Source: Nitrospirota bacterium (GTDB lineage: Bacteria > Nitrospirota > UBA9217). From it: 5,427 nt of DNA. Shown piece after piece: positions 1-4,689 of the stretch; position 1 is the stretch's first letter; each line of letters starts with the position of its first letter. The notes beneath the pieces are model-generated. The model saw nothing but the letters and a program-made list of their open reading frames with translations, searched no databases and had not been told where the DNA came from. The translations under genes were made by a program, and so were the position numbers. The stretch lies in assembly GCA_021788515.1 (NCBI GenBank), contig JAJYKN010000136.1, positions 1 to 5,427 on the forward strand. Reading direction: 5' to 3'.

Positions 1-318
1 TTTGAGGTCCGGCGGGCTCTTGAAGACGGCAAGCGCCTTGTACCCATCGGGGCCGGATTTTTTGCTGTAGGACGTGAGCGCACGGGTGCGTTTTCCGCCG
101 CCCCTGTCGAACAGGACCATCGTCATTTCGATCTTATGATCCAGGGCCTTCAAACTCACTTCATGCACTTTTTCGTAGACCTCGCGGCCGGACAAAGCAT
201 GGACATCGGCAGCCATAAGTATGAATATTGCAATCAACAAAGTAAAAACGATCTTGTGCGTGAAATGCGACCGGTGAACATTGAACTTTGAACTCTGAAC
301 GTTGAACTTCCTATTCAT
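1..318 (-). CDS. LolA-like outer membrane lipoprotein-sorting protein, N-terminal part (truncated by window edge)
   Basis: The first 106 codons are visible and the frame is open at position 1. The N-terminus has a basic, unusually long n-region (residues 1-22), a hydrophobic core (about 23-36, VFTLLIAIFILMAA) and a likely signal peptidase I site after VHA (residue 41). No lipobox cysteine is seen, so a soluble periplasmic protein is expected. The mature part opens LSGREVYEKVHE and continues with a beta-rich pattern (KIEMTMVLFD, KRTRALTSYS, YKALAVFKSPPDLK). This matches the start of proteins annotated as outer membrane lipoprotein-sorting protein (LolA-like fold), where a 'P-D-hydrophobic-K' segment normally precedes a Gly-Thr motif that would lie just outside the window. 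The start ATG (318-316) has GGAGG nine bases upstream and overlaps the permease stop by 8 bp, which suggests translational coupling. The role is inferred: receiving or shuttling a substrate released by the adjacent ABC permease. The n-region includes a translated tandem repeat. Confidence 0.8.
   Translation of the reverse strand, partial: MNRKFNVQSSKFNVHRSHFTHKIVFTLLIAIFILMAADVHALSGREVYEKVHEVSLKALDHKIEMTMVLFDRGGGKRTRALTSYSKKSGPDGYKALAVFKSPPDLK
274..308. repeat. Tandem heptamer repeat, five units, consensus TTGAACT
   Basis: Five consecutive 7-bp units are read on the plus strand: GTGAACA, TTGAACT, TTGAACT, CTGAACG, TTGAACT. The array lies inside the first codons of the LolA-like gene. Three units make 21 bp, so the protein shows a seven-residue repeat, KFNVQSS followed by KFNVHRS (residues 4-10 and 11-17). 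From memory, similar GTTCAA-type heptamer arrays occur at gene borders in several deltaproteobacterial and related genomes. That comparison was not checked here. Confidence 0.85.
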
Positions 319-2899
319 AGGAAAGCGCCTCCGTGATATTGGTCTTTGCCGCACGCCTGGCGGGATACAGTCCGGCCAGGACCGCAAGGCCGATTGCGAG
401 CAGCAGCGCCCAGGCGATCGAACCATAGTGAATATGATAAGTGATGCTTGAGCCGAAATCAATCCGGAAGAACCCCTCGAGGTTGATCCAGCCGATGAGA
501 ACGCCGGCAGCGGACCCGAGCAGGCCGCCGGCCATGCCGAGGAGCGCGGACTCGATGATGACCACTGCCGAGACCTGGCTTCTCTTCATCCCGATGGCGC
601 GCAGGATGCCGATCTCGCGCGTTCGCTCGAGCACGCTTGCAAGCAGGGTGACGACGATGCCGAAGCCGGCGATGACCAGGGTAAGGACGTTGACGGCATC
701 GTTCATCACAAAGGACCGGTCGAGCAGTTTTTTGATCTCCGCCCGGAACTCCAGGGAAGGAAGAACGAACATTTTTCGCTTGTTCCTGAATCGGTCCTGT
801 ATGGCGGCGCGCACCGCGGGGATGTCGCTGCCGGGCTTGACATAGACCGAGAACATATCAGCGACGTTGTCCCGCCAGTGACGTTCGTAGGTGCGGTAAT
901 CCATGACGATGACGCCGGAGTCGGAGGCGTAGCTCACGATGATTGCAACCACGCCGAAGCGTTTGGGGCCATCTGGTGTGGGAAGAACGATGGAATCGCC
1001 CGGTTTCAGTCCCATGCGCGCTGCAACAATCTCGTTCACCACGACGTTGTCCTGGCCGGGCATTTTCGCGGACAGGTCCTCCCTTCGGCCTTCCGTAATG
1101 GTGCAGGTATTATGCTTCGTCCAGCGGAGTTCGTCGATTATTTCCAGCAGGACCCGTTTGCCGGAAATGTTCAGGAAGAGTTTCCGAAAAGGGTCCGCTG
1201 ACTGTACGCCCGGAACGGCTTCGAGCTCGCGCGCCATGGACAGCGGCATGGGGATGGTCGGGGCGCCTGCTGATGCCAGGGGATGTCCTGACGTAATGAT
1301 GATGTCGCTCCGCTCAACGGAGTCGATGTAATCCCGCAATCCTCTGCGGGCGCTGTTGATCATGCTTGCCGAACTCACGGACAGGGAGATGCTGAAGAAG
1401 ACAGCCGCTACCGCGACAGCGTTCCGCGAGAGGTTCTTCTGGAGGTTCAGGCCTGCCAGCCTGCCGCCCGCGCCGAGCCGCGCAGCCAAAAAGCAGCGGA
1501 ACGCCTGTATGAACCATCGGAGGAAGAGCGGCGTTGCCAGGGATATGCCGAGGAGCAGAAAGATCATTGCAGCAGTCGTGGTTGTCGAATTTCTGATCGA
1601 CGAAGCGGGGCCAACGGACTTATAGATGATGATGACCACGCCGGCCAGCAGCATGAAGCAGGCGGAGAGGATTTTGAGCGTTCTGTTCAGCAGGTGTGCA
1701 TCTGCGGAATAGGGCAGGGAGCGGATCGCGGAAACCGGGACGATGCGCGTGCTCGACCGGGCAGGGAACGCTGCAGCGATGATGCTGGCAAAAACGCCGA
1801 TGCAGACGTCTTTCAGCAGGTTCAGCCGGGAAAATTCCAGCTCCGTGACCTCTGACCGGGCGTACATGGACGAGACGGTCTGGGCGACCGCGGTGATCGA
1901 CAATTTCGCCAACGCGAGGCCGAGGAAGACGCCGAGAAGGGAGGCGATCACCGAGATCACCACGGTCTCCGCGAGGAAGAGCCTGATGATCTGGCCCTGC
2001 GTCGTACCGAGGGCGCGGAGAATGCCGATCTCCCTCCTCTGGACAACGGAGATCGAGACGGTGTTGTAGATAAGGTACATGCCCACGAAGAGCGCCATGA
2101 AGCTGATGAGGTCCATGCTCTTCCGGAAGCGCGCCATGAGGTTTTCGATCTGGCGGGTCCGTCCCGCAGGCGTGTCGATGTTGTACCCTTCGGGCAGAAC
2201 GGCCTGGATGCGCGCCTTCATTGTATCGAGGGTCTCCCCGCGGAGGGTGCTGACGTCGATCCGGTCGATCCGGCCTTCCTTGCCGAAGGCCAGCTGCGCT
2301 GCGTAGATGTCCATGATCGCGATGTCGCCGCCCAGGGCTTTTGCCGGGCCATCGGGCTCCAACAGGCCGCGCACGGTGAAGGTCTTGAGGCCCTGCACGG
2401 TCTGGACCTGGATCTTTTGGTCGATCGCGATCCCTTCCCGTTTTGCCATCTCCCGCGTAAGCAGGATGGAATCGGGCTTTGCGAGAAAGAGGAGCGGGTC
2501 GGGAATGTCCGCGCTCTCGTCGGTCACGCTGTAGTCGCGGACCTTGTTGTCCTGCAGCACGTCGACGCCGAGGACCACAAAGGAACGCTCGCTCCCCGCT
2601 GCCAGGTTGGCGTTCGTTTCGATCATCGGCACGGCATACTCGACTCCGGGAACAGCCTGGACGCGTTCGAGCAGGGATTCCGGGAAACCCGATTCCGCGC
2701 CCGTGACCTGGAGAACAGCCCGGCCCGTGATCCGGTTGATCGAATCCTCCAGGGACCGGATCACGCTGGAATTCACGATGTCGATGGACGTCATGGAAGC
2801 AACGCCCAGGGCGATGCCGAAGATTGCAATGATCGTCCTGGCCTTCTGGTGCCTGATGTGCTTCAGGCTGACGCGACGAAGAAGGTTGAAAAAGTTCAT
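311..2899 (-). CDS. ABC transporter permease with two FtsX/MacB-type modules (862 aa)
   Basis: This is an inner-membrane permease of the lipoprotein-release/MacB (FtsX) superfamily, with both modules fused in one chain. Module 1 has a membrane helix at about 22-42, a periplasmic MacB-like core domain at about 43-262, and helices at about 263-285, 305-332 and 364-380. Two extra helices (about 408-427 and 442-460) link the halves. Module 2 has a helix at about 491-513, a periplasmic domain to about 730, and helices at about 735-757, 778-805 and 826-845. Duplicated FtsX signatures show the internal repeat: RREIGILRALG (288-298) with TREIGILRAIG (760-770), and FPARSSTRIVPVSAIR (378-393) with YPARRAAKTNITEAL (845-859). 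I chose the ATG at 2899-2897 because GAGG lies five bases upstream and MNFFNLLRRVSLKHIRHQKAR is a typical FtsX-permease start. The open frame runs 40 codons further to 3019, but those codons translate a dispersed repeat. The partner ATPase is encoded upstream. The energy-coupling role is known for the family; the substrate is unknown. Confidence 0.93.
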   Translation of the reverse strand: MNFFNLLRRVSLKHIRHQKARTIIAIFGIALGVASMTSIDIVNSSVIRSLEDSINRITGRAVLQVTGAESGFPESLLERVQAVPGVEYAVPMIETNANLAAGSERSFVVLGVDVLQDNKVRDYSVTDESADIPDPLLFLAKPDSILLTREMAKREGIAIDQKIQVQTVQGLKTFTVRGLLEPDGPAKALGGDIAIMDIYAAQLAFGKEGRIDRIDVSTLRGETLDTMKARIQAVLPEGYNIDTPAGRTRQIENLMARFRKSMDLISFMALFVGMYLIYNTVSISVVQRREIGILRALGTTQGQIIRLFLAETVVISVIASLLGVFLGLALAKLSITAVAQTVSSMYARSEVTELEFSRLNLLKDVCIGVFASIIAAAFPARSSTRIVPVSAIRSLPYSADAHLLNRTLKILSACFMLLAGVVIIIYKSVGPASSIRNSTTTTAAMIFLLLGISLATPLFLRWFIQAFRCFLAARLGAGGRLAGLNLQKNLSRNAVAVAAVFFSISLSVSSASMINSARRGLRDYIDSVERSDIIITSGHPLASAGAPTIPMPLSMARELEAVPGVQSADPFRKLFLNISGKRVLLEIIDELRWTKHNTCTITEGRREDLSAKMPGQDNVVVNEIVAARMGLKPGDSIVLPTPDGPKRFGVVAIIVSYASDSGVIVMDYRTYERHWRDNVADMFSVYVKPGSDIPAVRAAIQDRFRNKRKMFVLPSLEFRAEIKKLLDRSFVMNDAVNVLTLVIAGFGIVVTLLASVLERTREIGILRAIGMKRSQVSAVVIIESALLGMAGGLLGSAAGVLIGWINLEGFFRIDFGSSITYHIHYGSIAWALLLAIGLAVLAGLYPARRAAKTNITEALSYE
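328..332 (-). promoter_or_regulatory. Ribosome binding site of the LolA-like gene, inside the permease gene
   Basis: On the minus strand GGAGG lies nine bases before the ATG at 318-316 and within the last codons of the permease gene. It supports this ATG as the real start even though the following codons are made of a tandem repeat. Confidence 0.65.
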
Positions 2900-2904
2900 A
2901 GGGA

Positions 2905-2912
2905 CCTCACCT
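2905..2912 (-). promoter_or_regulatory. Ribosome binding site that sets the permease start
   Basis: The minus strand reads AGGTGAGG, ending five bases before the ATG at 2899-2897. No comparable site serves the upstream in-frame ATG at 3019, which lies at the edge of the palindromic repeat. Confidence 0.7.
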
Positions 2913-2933
2913 GTATCTGTTTTGTACTGTAGC

Positions 2934-3024
2934 CGTCTTTGCGAGCGAAGCGAAGGAATCTTGCAGCGGAATATATAAGAAGTTCGAGATTGCCGCGTCG
3001 CGAAAAACGCGCCTCGCAATGACG
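2934..3024. repeat. REP/MITE-like palindromic element, 91 bp, between ATPase and permease genes
   Basis: The ends are near-perfect inverted repeats: CGTCTTTGCGAG at 2934-2945 and, read on the other strand, CGTCATTGCGAG at 3024-3013 (11 of 12 match). A second pair of matching blocks lies inside (AATCT at 2957-2961 and AGATT at 2987-2991). The right arm has its own small GC-rich stem (cgcg...cgcg around 2994-3012), and the centre is AT-rich (atatataaga). From memory, the form 'CGTCATTGCGAG...GCAATCTC' is a widespread dispersed palindromic repeat in several bacterial phyla. Transcribed in the operon it would form a long imperfect hairpin about 20 nt before the permease ribosome binding site. It encodes no transposase and would be a passive, possibly mobilisable element. 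Confidence 0.75.
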
Positions 3025-3045
3025 TAACGGGAGTTCAAAGATTTT

Positions 3046-3729
3046 CTATTTCCCCCCGATGGATATATCTTCGGACAGCGCTCCGTCTTTCAGCGTTATG
3101 ATCCGCGTGCCGTAGGCCGCTGCCTTGGGATCGTGCGTCACCATCACGATCGTCTGGCCTTGTTCATTCAGGGATTTCAGGAGGAGGAATATCTCTTCGC
3201 TGGTGTGGGAGTCGAGGTTGCCCGTGGGTTCGTCGGCAAGAAGGACCGCAGGGTTGGAAATGAGCGCGCGGCAGATGGCCACCCGCTGCATCTCGCCGCC
3301 CGACAGCTGCTCGGGCCGGTGTTCGACGCGCTCGCCAAGCCCCATCTGCTCAAGCAGGGCCACTGCCTTCGGTCTGATTTCCGAGAAGGGAGTGCCTTCG
3401 AGCAAAATCGGCAGGCTTACGTTCTCGACAGCAGACAGGATCGGAAGGAGATTGAAAAACTGGAATATGAACCCGACGCGCCTGCGCCTGATGAGGGTGA
3501 GTTCGTCGTCGGAAATACCGTGCAGAGGCCGTCCGTCGATGAAAATCTCCCCGCTCGTGGGCTGGTCGAGCCCGCCGATCAGGTTCAGGAGCGTGCTCTT
3601 GCCCGAGCCGGAGGGACCCATGACGGACAGGAATTCACCCTTCCTGATGTTGAGAGACACGTCGCGCAATGCATGCACTTCCCTGCCGCCCTGCTGGTAC
3701 TTCTTGCTGGCATGCTTCAGTTCGATCAT
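3046..3729 (-). CDS. ABC transporter ATP-binding protein, LolD/MacB family (227 aa)
   Basis: This is the cytoplasmic ATPase that would power the FtsX-type permease encoded next. All ABC motifs are intact: Walker A GPSGSGKST (38-46), Q-loop Gln90 in FIFQFFNLLP, signature LSGGEMQ (142-148), Walker B VLLADEP (162-168), D-loop NLD (171-173) and switch His199 in VTHD. The segments FFNLLPILSAVENVSLP and LADEPTGNLDS are typical of the lipoprotein-release/macrolide-export (LolD, MacB, FtsE-like) branch, and 227 residues is the usual single-domain length. The ATG at 3729-3727 is preceded by AAGGGG six bases upstream. The gene lies 87 bp after padR and 146 bp before the permease, all on the same strand. 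It is probably co-transcribed and under PadR control. I do not call it lolD because the permease is a single double-module protein rather than LolC plus LolE, and the substrate is not evident. Confidence 0.95.
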   Translation of the reverse strand: MIELKHASKKYQQGGREVHALRDVSLNIRKGEFLSVMGPSGSGKSTLLNLIGGLDQPTSGEIFIDGRPLHGISDDELTLIRRRRVGFIFQFFNLLPILSAVENVSLPILLEGTPFSEIRPKAVALLEQMGLGERVEHRPEQLSGGEMQRVAICRALISNPAVLLADEPTGNLDSHTSEEIFLLLKSLNEQGQTIVMVTHDPKAAAYGTRIITLKDGALSEDISIGGK

Positions 3730-3735
3730 CGGTCA

Positions 3736-3741
3736 CCCCTT
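3736..3741 (-). promoter_or_regulatory. Ribosome binding site of the ATPase gene
   Basis: The minus strand reads AAGGGG, six bases before the ATG at 3729-3727. The same six bases are complementary to a CCCCTT in the upstream spacer (3771-3776 on this strand), so the site could be partly masked in the mRNA. Confidence 0.55.
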
Positions 3742-3792
3742 TTTTAACAAGAAAGAGATTATGAAACGGGAAGGGGGGAATCGGAGAATTTA

Positions 3793-3808
3793 TCACCGTT
3801 TCACCGTT
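3793..3808. repeat. Tandem octamer TCACCGTT, two copies, with an opposed GAAACGG
   Basis: TCACCGTT occurs at 3793-3800 and again directly at 3801-3808, just after the padR stop. The related block GAAACGG at 3763-3769 is the exact reverse complement of CCGTTTC at 3796-3802 and 3804-3810, so the padR-ATPase spacer RNA could form a 7-bp stem in either of two registers. There is no U-tract after it, so it does not look like an intrinsic terminator. Confidence 0.6.
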
Positions 3809-3816
3809 TCGTCGAT

Positions 3817-4362
3817 TCATTTCTTTACTAATGTTGCCTTTATCTTCGCCTCGCACAACGTCAGCCACTTGATGTCCGCCTCGGCGTGGAACAGGCCCGC
3901 ATCCATGAGCAATTCGGTCGTGAGCGCGGCGGGGTCCTTTGCTTTCTTTTTCAAAGCGATTTTCTGGTGGGTGAGATGGTTCATCTGCCTGAGATAGAGG
4001 GCCTTCTGCTTTTCGATCAAGTCCAGGACCGGGCCGGGGTTGTCCGTGCCCGTGAATACGAGCTTGATGAAAAATTCATCTCGCAGCGCACGCACGCGGT
4101 TTATTGGCGCGGCAAGCCATTCGTCCAGCTCCTTTCGGCCTTTTTTCGTAATGCTGTAGATCTTCCGGTCCGGCCGCTTGTCCTGGACCTGACGGTCGTG
4201 GGTGACGAGGTCTTCCTTTTCAAGACGGTCGAGGGTGGAATAGATCTGGCCGTAGTTCAGGCTCCAGAATTCCCCGACCTTCTCGTCGAAACTGCTTTTG
4301 AGTTCATACCCGTGCAGATCCTTTTCTGCAAGGATGCCGAGCATGGCATATTTCACCGACAT
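3817..4362 (-). CDS. PadR-family transcriptional regulator (181 aa)
   Basis: This is a DNA-binding repressor-type regulator with the two-part PadR layout. The N-terminal winged helix-turn-helix (about 1-80) carries the typical LHGYEL (16-21), the recognition-helix region NYGQIYSTLDRLEKEDLV (36-53), and a charged wing (DKRPDRKIYSITKKG, 61-75). The C-terminal part (about 88-178) is helical and charged, as in the Vir_act_alpha_C dimerisation domain of longer PadR proteins. The ATG at 4362-4360 has GGGAG five bases upstream and lies about 16 bp from the predicted transcription start. The gene is first in the operon with the ABC exporter genes, so it probably controls itself and the transporter. 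PadR proteins often sense small molecules or envelope-active compounds and commonly adjoin efflux genes; the ligand here is unknown. The C-terminal end is lysine-rich (KIKATLVKK). Confidence 0.92.
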   Translation of the reverse strand: MSVKYAMLGILAEKDLHGYELKSSFDEKVGEFWSLNYGQIYSTLDRLEKEDLVTHDRQVQDKRPDRKIYSITKKGRKELDEWLAAPINRVRALRDEFFIKLVFTGTDNPGPVLDLIEKQKALYLRQMNHLTHQKIALKKKAKDPAALTTELLMDAGLFHAEADIKWLTLCEAKIKATLVKK

Positions 4363-4367
4363 ATTTT

Positions 4368-4372
4368 CTCCC
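4368..4372 (-). promoter_or_regulatory. Ribosome binding site of padR
   Basis: GGGAG on the minus strand, five bases before the ATG at 4362-4360. It supports this start. Confidence 0.65.
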
Positions 4373-4384
4373 GTAATAGCTAAA

Positions 4385-4414
4385 AGTATATATATAGAAT
4401 GAAGTCAGAGTCAA
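4385..4414 (-). promoter_or_regulatory. Sigma70-like promoter for the padR-ABC exporter operon, with possible operator
   Basis: On the minus strand TTGACT (4414-4409) is followed after 18 bp by TATACT (4390-4385). An alternative -10, TATATA at 4392-4387, gives a 16-bp spacer. Transcription would begin near 4378, giving a leader of only about 16 nt that contains the GGGAG site. The -10 region overlaps a perfect AT palindrome (TATATATATA, 4387-4396), a possible place for autorepression by the dimeric PadR protein, but I do not see the classical ATGT-N8-ACAT PadR box. The promoter call is fairly strong; the operator is speculative. Confidence 0.65.
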
Positions 4415-4501
4415 TGCTTATTTTTGAAATATATTGTTGAGCGCTCTGCGTCGCAGCGTCTGGCGATCACCTGGCCGTCGTGTTGGTTTGGGGGAGGAAG
4501 C

Positions 4502-4543
4502 ACAGGTGGCCTGTTTTCACGGTTGTGACCGTTTAGCACCTGT
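4502..4543. repeat. Nested inverted repeat in the divergent intergenic region
   Basis: An outer pair, ACAGGTG (4502-4508) and CACCTGT (4537-4543), encloses an inner pair, ACGGT (4519-4523) and ACCGT (4528-4532), with a TGTG loop. The two stems are separated by 10 nt on the left and 4 nt on the right. It could be an operator for a dimeric regulator or a structured RNA/DNA element. It lies upstream of the predicted rightward promoter and is not followed by a T-tract, so it is not a simple terminator. Confidence 0.5.
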
Positions 4544-4579
4544 TGTCCTGGCAGGGAAGGGGCTTGACGGATGAGGGGA

Positions 4580-4607
4580 GTGAAAAAATCAATAAATCAG
4601 CTATAAT
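4580..4607 (+). promoter_or_regulatory. Possible promoter for the rightward gene
   Basis: A perfect TATAAT (4602-4607) lies 16 bp after a weak -35, GTGAAA (4580-4585, four of six matches to TTGACA). The predicted start near 4614 gives a leader of about 75 nt before the ATG at 4690. The good -10 in an otherwise GC-rich stretch supports it. The poor -35 suggests low basal or activator-dependent expression. Confidence 0.45.
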
Positions 4608-4689
4608 TAAACAGACACGTGCCTGCGGCGTGGGAAAGCGTTCAAAAAGACGGCGTGAAGTTACTCTTTTACCAAGGGCTGGCAAAACG

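Larger units (their letters stand above)
4363..4689. other. Divergent intergenic region between padR and the rightward unknown gene
   Basis: The region has no convincing coding sequence on either strand. Its left end is AT-rich and holds the padR promoter. Its middle (about 4440-4560) is GC-rich, with a small dyad CTGCG-T-CGCAG (4446-4456) and the nested inverted repeat at 4502-4543. Its right end turns AT-rich again at a TATAAT box, followed by the leader of the rightward gene. Confidence 0.6.

Noticed and set aside
274..308. CRISPR-like array
   Set aside because: The units are 7 bp with no spacers between them. This is a tandem microrepeat, not a CRISPR array.
2417..2932. Plus-strand open frame of 171 codons opposite the permease
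   Set aside because: It lies antisense to an intact, motif-bearing gene, and its composition is what the high-GC third positions of the opposite strand produce. No domain is recognisable.
2900..3019. Longer permease start at the ATG 3019-3017, adding 40 residues
   Set aside because: The added residues translate the palindromic repeat, are not membrane-permease-like, and lack a ribosome site, whereas the ATG at 2899 has AGGTGAGG and a typical FtsX N-terminus.
3125..3997. Plus-strand open frame of 290 codons opposite the ATPase and padR genes
   Set aside because: It spans two convincing minus-strand genes and their spacer, and its protein is arginine/serine/proline-rich with no motif. It is a shadow of the real genes.
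3886..4383. Plus-strand open frame of 165 codons opposite padR
   Set aside because: It mirrors the PadR coding sequence, which has clear family motifs on the other strand.
4502..4543. Integron attC site or intrinsic terminator
   Set aside because: The attC core sites are not present, and there is no T-tract after the stem on either strand, so neither reading is supported.
4564..4607. TTGACG at 4564-4569 paired with TATAAT at 4602-4607 as a promoter
   Set aside because: The gap is 32 bp, far too long for a sigma70 promoter. GTGAAA at 16 bp is a better, though weak, -35.
4630..4632. In-frame GTG as the start of the rightward gene
   Set aside because: It has no ribosome site and would leave only about 16 nt of leader from the predicted transcription start. 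The ATG at 4690 with AAGGG upstream is preferred, though not proven.
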